Shown piece after piece: positions 9,602 to 18,417 of a stretch of DNA of 55,168 bases. This DNA comes from Betaproteobacteria bacterium (GTDB lineage: Bacteria; Pseudomonadota; Gammaproteobacteria; Burkholderiales; Rhodocyclaceae). The position numbers and the translations under genes are program-made. Every line of letters starts with the position of its first letter. Position 1 is the stretch's first letter. The stretch covers positions 1 through 55,168 of the forward strand of contig WREK01000002.1 of the NCBI GenBank assembly GCA_009779355.1, in the 5' to 3' direction. A model generated the notes under the pieces. That model did no database searches. It saw only the letters and a program-made list of their open reading frames with translations, and was not told the origin of the DNA.

Positions 9602-10040
9602 GATTGGCCTCGGGTCAGGTTGATAACAAAGGCCATTGTAGCGTTTGCGTGCTTGTTTACCGTGATTGAAGTCACATGACAAGGGCGCTGAAAGTATCGC
9701 TACGCGTCTTGGGGGTCAAATCAGCGAGCGTGGGACAGGTTCGCTTACGTTCTCCCATCCTGCACGGGCTGGAGGTCGTAATCGGGAAGCTCAACAAGTA
9801 TATGTAGCCTGGACAAGCGAATCACCGTCCGCTGGCCTTCAGCCTCGTCCAGCTTTAACAAGTGGGCACCTCGAAAAACATCGGGTTTCGCTAAAAGAGA
9901 AAAAGTTTTTCCAATGAAATCAAAGGGAAATTTTTCTGACCCCACGAAACAAAGGAATTTTTCGAAGTGTCCGTGTGTACGTGTGAGCAGAAAAACGTCA
10001 ACAAGTGTAAACTATATGATTGGAATATAAGGAGAAGAAA
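9602..10040. other. Gene-poor stretch between PilZ gene and HAD-like ORF
   Basis: These roughly 440 bases hold only short open frames on both strands (for example 9745-9945 minus, 66 codons), none with a recognisable family. An imperfect hairpin CTGGAC...GTCCAG lies around 9808-9853. Composition changes from GC-rich to clearly AT-rich from about 9890, which marks the left edge of the foreign-looking segment that contains the next ORF. I see no tRNA or terminator with a convincing T-run. Confidence 0.4.
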
Positions 10041-10448
10041 ATGACGAATGTACTATTAGTTGCTGTGGATTTTGATGGTACTGTGGTTACCCACGAATAC
10101 CCGAGGATAAATTATAAAAAAGATATAGGATCTGTGAGGGTTTTAAAACGTTTTGTTAAAGAAGGTAGTGCTCTTATCTTGAATACAATGCGTTCAGGAG
10201 AAACGTTGTCTGAAGCTGTAAAATGGTTTGAAGATAGGGGAATATCTTTGTGGGGAATTAACGAAAATCCCACTCAAAAAGAGTGGACTTCTTCTCCTAA
10301 AGTGTATGCGCATTTATATATTGATGATGCCGCCGCTTGTATTCCTTTAGTTAAAGAAATAGGGTATAGGGATTATGTGGATTGGATTAAATTAGAAAAA
10401 TGGCTGGAGAGTGAAAATTATCTTCATCCTTATTCAAAAAATTTATAG
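10041..10448 (+). CDS. HAD-like small phosphatase, AT-rich
   Basis: This 135-residue protein begins with LLVAVDFDGTVV, the first HAD motif (DxDGT), followed by LILNTMRSGETL in the position of motif II and HLYIDDAAA in the position of motif IV. This matches short phage- or Bacteroidetes-type HAD hydrolases. The start at 10041 has AAGGAG 7-8 nt upstream and is preferred over 10020. The gene is much richer in A and T than its neighbours and is flanked by gene-poor DNA on the left and palindromic repeats on the right, so it looks horizontally acquired. The substrate is unknown. Confidence 0.72.
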   Translation: MTNVLLVAVDFDGTVVTHEYPRINYKKDIGSVRVLKRFVKEGSALILNTMRSGETLSEAVKWFEDRGISLWGINENPTQKEWTSSPKVYAHLYIDDAAACIPLVKEIGYRDYVDWIKLEKWLESENYLHPYSKNL

Positions 10449-10455
10449 TCCACGT

Positions 10456-10486
10456 GTGTTGGGGTGAGCGAAGCGAGCCTCAACAC
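10456..10486. repeat. Palindromic repeat, family 1
   Basis: A hairpin with arms GTGTTGGGG and CCTCAACAC (one mismatch) around a GC-rich loop. Related palindromes with the core GTTGGGGTGAGCTTGCGAAC lie at 25046-25071, 25149-25174 and 27394-27419. It begins 7 nt after the stop of the HAD-like ORF and could also act as its terminator. Confidence 0.7.
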
Positions 10487-10583
10487 TGGATTACTTCGCT
10501 TCGCTCGTAATGACGGCACTGGTTGAAACCATTGACCCTTCAACTGCGTCATTGCAAGGAGCGAAGCGGCGAAGCAATCCAGA
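10487..10583. repeat. REP-like pair in inverted orientation
   Basis: Two copies of a repeat of the type GTCATTGCGAG...GCGAAGCAATCC face each other: a reversed copy at about 10487-10516 and a direct copy at about 10543-10583. A third copy lies at about 25187-25215 and a degraded one at about 27431-27455. The paired inverted arrangement resembles BIME elements. Confidence 0.72.
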
Positions 10584-10925
10584 AAAAGGGTTGTGCTGAG
10601 TTTCCTAAGTGAGAAAAGCAGCCGCAACGAGTATATCATTATGCTACTCGTAACGATTTTATTCTAGTTCGAGTCAATCTGTGCGTCAACAGGCGGATAA
10701 CACGCGCGCCTCATGCGGTTGTACATAAATTCCGCGTGACAAATTTTATGCAAATATGTTTTAAAAACAATGAGTTAATAATAAAACTATTCGGTTTTGG
10801 ACTCATGGCCTGTTTTCGTTTGTGAGTGAGAGCCTATTGAAAACCAATAGGTTGTTCGCGTATTATTGGGGGGAAAGCAGAATCTATCTGGAATCCATAG
10901 GTAAAAATGCCGCAAGGTAAAAATC
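10584..10925. other. AT-rich region upstream of exporter operon
   Basis: About 340 bases without a gene lie between the repeats and the ABC exporter operon. The part 10730-10800 is strongly AT-rich and should contain the operon promoter, but I could not pick a convincing -35/-10 pair. A short perfect palindrome at 10833-10851 is listed separately. Confidence 0.4.
10833..10851. promoter_or_regulatory. Perfect palindrome, possible operator of the exporter operon
   Basis: The arms CCTATTG and CAATAGG pair perfectly around a 5-nt spacer (AAAAC), 75 nt before the first exporter gene. A partial echo (CCATAGG) follows near 10895. Size and place fit a binding site for a dimeric regulator. No regulator gene is adjacent. 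Confidence 0.4.
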
Positions 10926-11654
10926 ATGCCAAGCCAAAAACCGTCTCTGGAGCAAGAGATTATTCGTCTGGAAGACATTTGCCAAGCTTACAGCATGGCG
11001 GGGCAGGGCTTGGCAGTGCTCGACAAGGTCAGCCTGACGATCCGGCGCGGCGAGAGCTGCGCCATCGTTGGCGCTTCCGGTTCGGGCAAGAGTACCTTGC
11101 TCAATATCCTTGGCCTGCTCGACCAACCCGCGTCCGGGAGCATCATGTTGAACGGGCATGACATGGCCCGTGCTGATTCCGATAAACGCGCCAGCTTCCG
11201 CAATCAGATGATCGGGTTTGTTTTTCAGAGTTATAACCTGCTGCCTCGCCTGAGTGCGTTGGACAATGTCGCTTTGCCCTTGCTCTATCGCGGCTGCTCG
11301 CGGGTTCAGGCAATGCAACGGGCGCGTGTGCAGTTGGAACGCTTCGGCCTGGGCAAGCGCAGTTCGCACCGTCCCGCAGAACTGTCCGGGGGGCAGAAGC
11401 AGCGCGTTGCCATTGCCCGCGCGCTGGTGGGCGACCCTGTCCTGATCCTGGCGGACGAGCCCACCGGCAATCTGGATAGCGCGGCCACGCGGGAAGTGAT
11501 GGACATATTGCTCCGGCTCAGCCGGACAGAAGGCGTCACCCTGGTGATGGTAACGCACGACGATAACCTGGCCCGGGAGCTTGACCGCTGCCTGCATGTG
11601 CATGACGGAAGGATTATTGAAACATCCAGGCACCGGGCGGCAAACAATGAATAG
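10926..11654 (+). CDS. ABC exporter ATPase, MacB/LolD type
   Basis: This 242-residue ATP-binding subunit shows Walker A GASGSGKST, the Q-loop FQSYNLLPRL, the signature LSGGQKQR, Walker B LILADEPTGNLDS and the H-loop MVTHD. The sequence IVGASGSGKSTLLNILGLLD and the EPTGNLDS ending place it with the MacB/LolD subfamily, which powers transport of substrates from the periplasmic side of the inner membrane. AAGGT lies 7 nt before the start. The gene ends in an 8-nt overlap with the permease gene. Substrate unknown. Confidence 0.9.
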   Translation: MPSQKPSLEQEIIRLEDICQAYSMAGQGLAVLDKVSLTIRRGESCAIVGASGSGKSTLLNILGLLDQPASGSIMLNGHDMARADSDKRASFRNQMIGFVFQSYNLLPRLSALDNVALPLLYRGCSRVQAMQRARVQLERFGLGKRSSHRPAELSGGQKQRVAIARALVGDPVLILADEPTGNLDSAATREVMDILLRLSRTEGVTLVMVTHDDNLARELDRCLHVHDGRIIETSRHRAANNE

Positions 11655-12849
11655 GGCTATTGTCGGTCACCATGGCCCTTCGTTCTCTCAGGTTCTGCTC
11701 GAATCGCTCAGCAGCCTGCGCCTGCTGGGGCGCCGCTCCATACTGGCGCTCCTGGGGATTGCGATCGGCTGCGCATCTGTCGTCGCTTTGCTCAATATCG
11801 GCCGCAATGCCACAGATGAAGCAATGAACGCTTTCAAAGGGCTCGGCGCGAACGCGCTGTTGGTGAGTTTCCCCATGCAAGAGGGTCAGAACCGCCCACG
11901 CCAAGGCCCGGCGAACATCGATATCGTGGCTTTGCGCGCTGCTGTGCCCAATGTCGAACATGTCGCGCCACTTATCCAGAATTATTTCAGTCTCCGTCAC
12001 AAAGGGCGTAGCTTCGAAGGGCACGTCGTCGGCACTACGGAAGGTTTGTACAAGGCGCTGGGCTTTCGTCTCGACCAGGGGCGGCTTCTGTCCAATTACG
12101 ATGATCGGGCGACCTTTGCTATTGCCGGAGCCAGCGCGGCACAGGAACTGGGTCTGCAAGTCGGCAGCCGCGTCCAGGTAAACGAATACATTTTCGAGGT
12201 TGTCGGTATTATCCAAAGCAAGCCCTCGAATCCGCTGATTCCGGTAAGAGTGGATGAGACCATTTTCATCCCGATTGCAGGGATGCGGCGGGTGACCCCT
12301 AACCCGGAGATCAACGACATCATCGTATGGATGCGGGGAACCGAAAATCAGGAAAAAAATGCCGCAGCACTGAAAGCCTATCTCAAAAGCGTTGAGAAGG
12401 GACGGGAGGTTGAGGTGCAGGTTTCCCAGCAATTACTCGAAGGGCTGACCCGGCAGGACAGTGCCTTTTCCTATCTGCTGGGAGGGCTTGGCATTGTTTC
12501 CCTACTCGTTGGCGGAGTCGGTATCATGAATGTTATGCTCATGAACGTCTCCGAACGGCGGCGCGAAATAGGGGTGCGCATGGCAATCGGGGCGCGTCCA
12601 CGCGATATCCGCGATTTGTTTTTGATGGAGGCGGCGGTGCTCTCCGTGGCCGGGGCCGTTCTCGGGGCGGTTCTGGGGCTGGTTGCGGCTTACGCGTTCG
12701 TCCGTTTCTCTGGTTGGGCGTTTACCATTGCCCTTTTGTCGTTGCCCCTTGGTATTTTTAGTTCGTTGATTGTTGGTCTTTTTTTCGGGCTTTACCCCGC
12801 AATCGCGGCAGCCCGCCTACAACCTGTCCAGGCATTACGTGATGATTAA
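11647..12849 (+). CDS. ABC exporter permease, MacB/FtsX-like fold
   Basis: This 400-residue permease has one N-terminal membrane helix near residues 27-48, a large periplasmic domain (MacB_PCD type) of about 220 residues, and three C-terminal helices. The conserved GGVGIMNVMLMNVSERRREIGVRMAIGAR stretch is present in segments around residue 300. The start at 11647 overlaps the ATPase stop by 8 nt (ATGAATAG). The frame is open upstream to 11581, but those residues would lie inside the ATPase gene. Unlike full MacB, the ATPase is a separate protein. Confidence 0.9.
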   Translation: MNRAIVGHHGPSFSQVLLESLSSLRLLGRRSILALLGIAIGCASVVALLNIGRNATDEAMNAFKGLGANALLVSFPMQEGQNRPRQGPANIDIVALRAAVPNVEHVAPLIQNYFSLRHKGRSFEGHVVGTTEGLYKALGFRLDQGRLLSNYDDRATFAIAGASAAQELGLQVGSRVQVNEYIFEVVGIIQSKPSNPLIPVRVDETIFIPIAGMRRVTPNPEINDIIVWMRGTENQEKNAAALKAYLKSVEKGREVEVQVSQQLLEGLTRQDSAFSYLLGGLGIVSLLVGGVGIMNVMLMNVSERRREIGVRMAIGARPRDIRDLFLMEAAVLSVAGAVLGAVLGLVAAYAFVRFSGWAFTIALLSLPLGIFSSLIVGLFFGLYPAIAAARLQPVQALRDD

Positions 12850-14359
12850 TCTGAATTTCAAAACTTTATGTCTCCTATCCTGCTTCTTCCTTTCGTCTGC
12901 AGCCATGGCTGATCCGATCGAACCGTCCCAGCCTACTCTGCGGGGCGGTAAATCCGTATCCTTGGATGGGCAGACTGTCGACCTGACCCTGAGTGATGCC
13001 GTTTTCCTCGGGTTGCGGGGCAATCGCTCTATTCGTAGCGCCTACCTCGCCCGGGTTGTGCAGAAGTTCGACCTGCGCGTGGCAGAAGATGAATTTAGTC
13101 CCAAGCTCGACCTGAAGGGAGTATATGATGTCGCCCTCAACCAGGGCGGGGGGGGCTCCCATACTGCGAGCTTCGGCTCGGAAGCCACTTTAAAGAGTAA
13201 GATTGGGACAAATTTCATCCTGTCATGGGCCCATGACACGACCAGATACAACAAGAGTAGCGCAGGAGATGAAAACGCGACAACCAGGGGTAAGGTCGCG
13301 ACATTTTCCGTCGTTCAACAGCTGCTGCGTGGTGGTGGCTACAAAATTGCCACGGCCAGTCTTCGTAATGCACGGCTGTCCGAGCAGGTCAATAAACTGA
13401 ACCTGAAGTCCAGCGTCTCAGAGACTGTCACGGCAATCATTTCTGCCTACTACGAGGTATTGCGTGCCCAGGAACAGTTGAAAATTGCCCGCGATGGGTT
13501 GTCGCGCTTACACGAACTACTCGAAGTAAACAAGGCTATGATTGCCGCCGGGCGCATGGCAGCATTCGAGGCCGTACAAACCGAAGCGGACGTTGTGACA
13601 CAGGAATTGGCGATTGAAGAAGCGACCAACTCTCTTGAGAGGAGCCGGCTCACCCTGTTACAACTGCTTGCGTTGGATACGGGTACCCGGATCAATGTTG
13701 TTGATTCCCCTGCTGCACGGCGCACTGAAATCAGCCTTTCAACGGCGCTGGCAGCCGCCCTTGAACATCAACCCGGCTATCTCACCAAACTCATAGAGTC
13801 CGAGCAGGTAGCCATCAACCTCGATATGGCCCGCAACAAACAGCTATGGGAGGTTTTACTGCAGGGTAAAGCCAGCCGATCCCCCGAGAACATGTCGAAG
13901 GCCACCGACGACAAACAGTCGATAATCAACGACGGCAAACAACGTTGGACAGGTAGTGTTGGTGTCCAGGTCAATATTCCGATTGGCAATTTAGATACCA
14001 AGCAAGAGGAGGTCAGTGCCAGGGTTGCTGTTAAGACTCAGGAAATCGCACTTGCCGACGCACGGCAGGCTCTTGAACTGGAGGTTGACAATGCTGTACG
14101 CGAGCTTGGGATACGTTGGCGGCAGTTTGAAATTGCCAAACGGGCGCTTGATCTGTCACAGCGTAAGCTGGATGTCGAACGCGAAAAATTGCGGGCAGGC
14201 CGTTCCAGCAATTTTCAGGTGATCAGTTTTGAATCGGACTTCCGCAATGCCGAGAATGCCAGCCTCGATGCGATGATTGCTTATCTCAACACCCAGAGTT
14301 CGCTGGATAAGACCCTGGGTACAACGCTGGAGAGTTGGGATATTGACATCAATGACTGA
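12842..14359 (+). CDS. TolC-family outer membrane efflux protein
   Basis: This protein of about 505 residues has a signal peptide (KTLCLLSCFFLSSAAMA before DPIEP) and the two long helical repeats of outer-membrane efflux channels. One contains SETVTAIISAYYEVLRAQEQLKIARDG in pieces, the other VDNAVRELGIRWRQFEIAKRAL. The start at 12842 overlaps the permease stop by 8 nt (ATGATTAA). It should form the outer-membrane exit duct for the exporter encoded by this operon. Confidence 0.88.
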   Translation: MINLNFKTLCLLSCFFLSSAAMADPIEPSQPTLRGGKSVSLDGQTVDLTLSDAVFLGLRGNRSIRSAYLARVVQKFDLRVAEDEFSPKLDLKGVYDVALNQGGGGSHTASFGSEATLKSKIGTNFILSWAHDTTRYNKSSAGDENATTRGKVATFSVVQQLLRGGGYKIATASLRNARLSEQVNKLNLKSSVSETVTAIISAYYEVLRAQEQLKIARDGLSRLHELLEVNKAMIAAGRMAAFEAVQTEADVVTQELAIEEATNSLERSRLTLLQLLALDTGTRINVVDSPAARRTEISLSTALAAALEHQPGYLTKLIESEQVAINLDMARNKQLWEVLLQGKASRSPENMSKATDDKQSIINDGKQRWTGSVGVQVNIPIGNLDTKQEEVSARVAVKTQEIALADARQALELEVDNAVRELGIRWRQFEIAKRALDLSQRKLDVEREKLRAGRSSNFQVISFESDFRNAENASLDAMIAYLNTQSSLDKTLGTTLESWDIDIND

Positions 14360-15863
14360 TCGCCCCAGGCGGTTTCGCGAACAGCGTCCAAAGCAGGTTA
14401 CAGAGTTGGCTTCCGAGCAATTGCCCAAACGGGATCCTGAGCGGGCTTCCAAACGGGTTTCCAGACGGGATCCTGAGCGGGCTTCCAAACGGGCTTCCAA
14501 ACGGGTTTCATCGAAGCGCCCCATCCGTGTTGTCCTGGGGGTGGTTTTGTGTCTTCTACTCGTCTGTGGCATCGCCTTCGCAGTCCTGCGCCCTCTGCCT
14601 TTCTCTCTTCCTATCGGGTCGTCCCCGGTGTCAACCGATGTACGCTGGCTACCTGTAGAGCCTCAACTCCTGGAAAACCGTATTGGGCTTGTAGGGCGCA
14701 TCGAACCTGCGGCCCGTTTGCTGATAACGGCGCCGTTTGAAGGAACTATCAAGGAAATTGCCGTCACTGAGGGAAGCCATGTCCAGAGCGGGCAACTCCT
14801 GCTGACGATTAACACCGGGCAGCTGGAGATCCAGATACGCCAAGTCTGGGCCGAACTGCTCAAAGCCCAGAGTAATGTGGAGAAGATGAGTGACTGGGAG
14901 AGGAGCGATGACGTTGTTCGCGCTCGTCGTGCCTTGGCCAATGCAGAGATGTCCTTGAACAGCACGAAGTCCAAGCTCGCGGAAGCTCGCCGCCTGTATG
15001 AAAAGGGCTTTATCCCGCGCCAGGAAGTCGAAGAGATGGAAGAGCGTATCCATTCCTTGGAACTTGAGGTGGCCGCCGCAAAAAGCGAACTTCAAGCTGC
15101 CAGGGACAGGGGGCGAGGGGAAAACCTCCAGGTTGCCGAATTGGAGCTTGCGAACGTTAAGGCTCGTGCCCAAACCCTGCAAAACTTGTTTAAACAGCAG
15201 GAATTGTATGCCCCATTTGACGGCGTCATTCTACGTCCCAAAAAAACATCCGAAGACTATACGGAAAACAGCAACAACGCTACGCTCCAGGTTGGGCAAG
15301 CCGTCAAACAAGATGCGCCTTTGCTTGAGTTATCGAACATGGAACGCATCGAAGCGATGGGCCGCGTCGAGGAAGCCGACCTTCATCAATTGGCGGTGAA
15401 GATGCCGGTCGAGATCACGGGCGAGGGGTTCGAAGGGATTGTTCTCAATGGTCAGATCGTCAATGTCAGCTCGCAGGGCAAGAAATCCGATATGTACGGC
15501 GGCGGCACGACTTACGACGTGTCCGTTTCCATCGACCCGTTGTCCCCCGAGCAGCAAGCGCGTGTGCGCATAGGGATGAGTGCAAGGCTGTCTATCGTCA
15601 CCTACCGTGTGAAGGAAGGGTTTGCATTACCGTCTGAGGCTGTGCAGTACGATGAAAACGGACAACCCTTTGTGATCTATCGCCAAAGCATGAATGACAA
15701 ACCGAAACGGGTTGCGGTGAAAACTGGTCGCGCCGTCCTCCAGGGCGTGGAAGTTTTTGGGATCGAACCGGGGTATGTTCAATTGCCTGAGCAAGCAATA
15801 GAAGAGCCTCCCCCGCCTGGCCAGCGTAACATGCAGCGCGACGCAGGAGGAGGTTTAGGTTGA
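14352..15863 (+). CDS. HlyD/MacA-family periplasmic adaptor with repeated basic N-terminus
   Basis: This membrane-fusion protein of 503 residues links the inner-membrane pump to the TolC-like channel. After a strongly basic cytoplasmic leader of about 55 residues, one membrane helix follows (VVLGVVLCLLLVCGIAFAVL), then a lipoyl/barrel-sandwich half (TAPFEGTIKEIAVTEGSHVQSG), a coiled-coil hairpin (about residues 165-285) and the second lipoyl half (LYAPFDGVILRPK). The leader holds two 12-residue repeats of the type RDPERASKRxSx. The start at 14352 overlaps the TolC stop by 8 nt (ATGACTGA). Confidence 0.9.
   Translation: MTDRPRRFREQRPKQVTELASEQLPKRDPERASKRVSRRDPERASKRASKRVSSKRPIRVVLGVVLCLLLVCGIAFAVLRPLPFSLPIGSSPVSTDVRWLPVEPQLLENRIGLVGRIEPAARLLITAPFEGTIKEIAVTEGSHVQSGQLLLTINTGQLEIQIRQVWAELLKAQSNVEKMSDWERSDDVVRARRALANAEMSLNSTKSKLAEARRLYEKGFIPRQEVEEMEERIHSLELEVAAAKSELQAARDRGRGENLQVAELELANVKARAQTLQNLFKQQELYAPFDGVILRPKKTSEDYTENSNNATLQVGQAVKQDAPLLELSNMERIEAMGRVEEADLHQLAVKMPVEITGEGFEGIVLNGQIVNVSSQGKKSDMYGGGTTYDVSVSIDPLSPEQQARVRIGMSARLSIVTYRVKEGFALPSEAVQYDENGQPFVIYRQSMNDKPKRVAVKTGRAVLQGVEVFGIEPGYVQLPEQAIEEPPPPGQRNMQRDAGGGLG
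14430..14501 (+). repeat. 36-bp tandem repeat inside the adaptor gene
   Basis: Two 36-bp units starting CGGGATCCTGAGCGGGCTTC stand in tandem at 14430-14465 and 14466-14501, with a further 12-bp sub-repeat (GCTTCCAAACGG) inside the second. The units are in frame and encode 12-residue basic repeats in the cytoplasmic leader. Copy number could vary by slippage without breaking the frame. Confidence 0.85.
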
Positions 15864-15900
15864 AGTGTTTCCTGTTTTCCCAATTCGTATAACCTGCATA

Positions 15901-15929
15901 GGTAGGGGTTCGTTGCGCTCGCCCCTACC
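15901..15929. terminator. Hairpin between convergent adaptor gene and waaA
   Basis: The arms GGTAGGGG (15901-15908) and CCCCTACC (15922-15929) pair perfectly. It sits in the 74-bp gap between two genes that run towards each other, so it may terminate both. No T-run follows. The GTAGGGGCGA-type arms resemble the hairpin at 52629-52648. Confidence 0.55.
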
Positions 15930-15937
15930 CGTACGCA

Positions 15938-17227
15938 CTACAGCCCAAGCTCGTTGAGCAGGGCGATGGTGCGTGTGGTCGCGCCACGGTTGGTGGCCGC
16001 GAATGTGTGTGCGGCTTCCGACATTGCCATGCGTGCGGCGTGGTCTTCCAGTAGCGCGAAGGCGGTGCGCATGCCTGATTCGATATCATCGCAGCGGCGG
16101 GCTGCACCGGCTTCGACCGCTTCGTCGGCGATGCGCTGGAAGTTGAAGGTGTGCGGCCCGAGCAGGATCGGCGTGCCCACGGCGCAGGCTTCAATGGGGT
16201 TTTGCCCGCCAAAGGGCTGCCAGCTTCCACCGATCAGGGCGACATCGGCTGCCATGTAATAGGCAAACATCTCGCCAATCGAGTCACCGAGCCAGACCTG
16301 GGTGTCGATCGGCAAAGGGTCTGACGGGGCGACGGAGCGCCGCGTTACGGTGAGTCCGCGCGCACGGATGAACGCCTCGACTTCATCGAAACGTTGCAGA
16401 TGGCGCGGCGTGAGAATGAGCAGGGTCTCCTGGTTCCCGGAGGGGCAGGCGCGGATGAAGGCATCGAGAATCGCTTCTTCTTCACCCTCACGCGTGCTGG
16501 CGGCGAAGATCGTCGGGCGCATACCACGGCGGATGCGGAAGTCAGTGCCAAGGGCAAGGTTCTCCGGCGACGGTTCGACATCGAATTTGATATTGCCAGT
16601 GATGCTGACCCGGCGCGCACCCAGTGCCGTAAGACGTGCGGCATCAGCGGCGCTTTGCGCACCGATGGCTGTAAGCGTGCCGAGGGTGAAACGGGTCAGT
16701 GCGGGCAGATGCGCGTAGCGCCGCGCTGAACGTTCCGACAGGCGGGCGTTTGCGAGCAGGATCGGTATGCCACGGTGTCGGCAGGCGGTGAGCAGCACCG
16801 GCCAGATCTCTGTTTCCATGATGATGCCGAACATTGGGCGAAAGTGGCGCAGGAAGCGCGCGACGAAGGGCTCGAAGTCGTAAGGCAGGTAGGCCCGCAG
16901 CACACGGGTGTTCCCATCGAAGAGCGCCTCCGAGGTTTCGCGCCCGGTAGGTGTCATGTGGGTGAATACGACGGTGTGTTCTGGCAAACGTTCGAGCAGA
17001 GCGCGCACGAGCGGTTCGGCGGCGCGCGTTTCACCCAGCGAAACCGCGTGTACCCAGATTACCGGACCCGGCGTTCGCACACCGTAGCTGCCGAACCGTT
17101 CCCGGATGTGCTGCAGGTATGCGGGTTGTTTGCGCGCACGCCGGAACAGCCTGAAAAGCGCAACGGGCAAAACAGGCAACCAAAGCAGGTTGTAGGGAAG
17201 GAGGAGCAGGCGCTGGAACAGCGGCAT
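15938..17227 (-). CDS. waaA: 3-deoxy-D-manno-octulosonic acid transferase (Kdo transferase)
   Basis: WaaA attaches Kdo sugars to lipid IVA at the inner membrane, the first step of the LPS core. The protein begins with a membrane anchor (LLLLPYNLLWLPVLPVALF) and shows VIWVHAVSLGET, the conserved acidic N-domain segment, MTPTGRETSEALF, DFEPFVARFLRHFRP, METEIWPVLLTACRHRGIP, and in the C-domain GGSWQPFGGQNPIEACAVG. I start at 17227 (429 residues, the family's normal length). The frame is open to 17377, but the added 50 residues are not WaaA-like and no start has a strong ribosome site. Confidence 0.95.
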   Translation of the reverse strand: MPLFQRLLLLPYNLLWLPVLPVALFRLFRRARKQPAYLQHIRERFGSYGVRTPGPVIWVHAVSLGETRAAEPLVRALLERLPEHTVVFTHMTPTGRETSEALFDGNTRVLRAYLPYDFEPFVARFLRHFRPMFGIIMETEIWPVLLTACRHRGIPILLANARLSERSARRYAHLPALTRFTLGTLTAIGAQSAADAARLTALGARRVSITGNIKFDVEPSPENLALGTDFRIRRGMRPTIFAASTREGEEEAILDAFIRACPSGNQETLLILTPRHLQRFDEVEAFIRARGLTVTRRSVAPSDPLPIDTQVWLGDSIGEMFAYYMAADVALIGGSWQPFGGQNPIEACAVGTPILLGPHTFNFQRIADEAVEAGAARRCDDIESGMRTAFALLEDHAARMAMSEAAHTFAATNRGATTRTIALLNELGL

Positions 17228-17407
17228 CGGGTTGTGGCGCAAGGGCAACGGAGGGGAAAGTATAAGGTTTTTGCCTGAGAAAGAAACTTTGATTTGTGGG
17301 AGGGTGGTATTCAAGCCGGAAGAAACGGTATACGGGATTACGGGAAACCGAGGACGGCTGTAGCATGCGATAATCACTGTTTCCTCCCATCGTCATTGCG
17401 TCTGCGT

Positions 17408-18415
17408 ATGAAGATTCTCGTCACAGGTGCTGCCGGTTTCATCGGCATGCATGTCTCCGAACGGCTGCTCGCACGTGGTGACAAGGTGATTGGACTCGAT
17501 AATCTCAACGATTATTACGACCCTTCCCTCAAGGAAAGCCGTCTGGAGCGGTTACGTCCCTTTGATCGTTTCCAGTTCGTGAAGCTGGATGTGGCTGACC
17601 GGGATGCAATGGCGCGCTTGTTCGCCGAAGAGAATTTCGATCGCGTAGTGCACCTTGCTGCCCAGGCTGGGGTGCGCTATTCGTTGAAAAACCCGCATGC
17701 CTATGTCGACAGCAACCTGGTTGGGTTCGTGAATGTTCTCGAAGGCTGCCGCCACAATCATGTCGAACACTTGGTCTATGCTTCCAGTTCCAGTGTTTAC
17801 GGCGGCAATACCAAGATGCCGTTTTGTGAACACGATAGCGTCGATCACCCGGTGAGCCTTTATGCCGCCACCAAGAAGGCCAACGAACTGATGGCGCATA
17901 CTTACAGCCATTTGTACGGATTACCGACCACAGGGCTGAGATTTTTCACCGTCTATGGGCCGTGGGGGCGGCCTGACATGGCGCTTTTCCTCTTTGTCAG
18001 AGCGATCCTTGAAGACCGGCCTATCGATGTGTTCAACCACGGGAGGATGATGCGCGATTTCACTTATATCGATGACATCGCGGAAGGGGTGGTTCGCGTG
18101 CTCTCGCGTCCGGCCGGCCCGGATGCGGCGTTCGACTCTCTTTGCCCCGATCCTGGAAAGAGCCATGCGCCGTACCGGGTGTTCAATATCGGCAATCACG
18201 ATCCGGTCGAGTTGATGGATTTTATCGAGGCAATCGAAGAGGCGTTGGGGCGTAGGGCGCAGAAGAATTTCCTGCCGATACAGGATGGCGATGTGCCTGC
18301 TACGTATGCCGATGTTTCGGAACTCGGTGCCTGGACGGATTTCAAGCCTGATACCAGTGTGCGCGACGGAGTAAGGCGCTTCGTCAATTGGTATCGCGCT
18401 TACTATGGAGGCTGA
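17408..18415 (+). CDS. NAD-dependent sugar epimerase, UDP-glucuronate 4-epimerase-like
   Basis: This 335-residue SDR-family enzyme has the dinucleotide motif TGAAGFIG at residues 6-13, [29 protein letters not shown], the serine triad region [12 protein letters not shown] and the catalytic Y-x3-K (YAATKKANE). [19 protein letters not shown] and [15 protein letters not shown] are typical of UDP-glucuronate 4-epimerases. The start at 17408 gives [11 protein letters not shown] directly, as expected. It is read away from waaA and precedes a glycosyltransferase by 2 nt, so a role in surface polysaccharide or LPS decoration is likely. Confidence 0.88.
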   Translation: MKILVTGAAGFIGMHVSERLLARGDKVIGLDNLNDYYDPSLKESRLERLRPFDRFQFVKLDVADRDAMARLFAEENFDRVVHLAAQAGVRYSLKNPHAYVDSNLVGFVNVLEGCRHNHVEHLVYASSSSVYGGNTKMPFCEHDSVDHPVSLYAATKKANELMAHTYSHLYGLPTTGLRFFTVYGPWGRPDMALFLFVRAILEDRPIDVFNHGRMMRDFTYIDDIAEGVVRVLSRPAGPDAAFDSLCPDPGKSHAPYRVFNIGNHDPVELMDFIEAIEEALGRRAQKNFLPIQDGDVPATYADVSELGAWTDFKPDTSVRDGVRRFVNWYRAYYGG

Positions 18416-18417
18416 CC

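Noticed and set aside
9666-9917. Open frame of 83 codons in the gap after the PilZ gene, and an opposing 66-codon frame at 9745-9945
   Set aside because: No recognisable motif or plausible ribosome site, and the translation looks random; possibly decayed DNA, so I report only the region.
14430-14510. CRISPR-like array
   Set aside because: The units are directly adjacent, without spacers, and are in frame in the adaptor gene; it is a coding tandem repeat.
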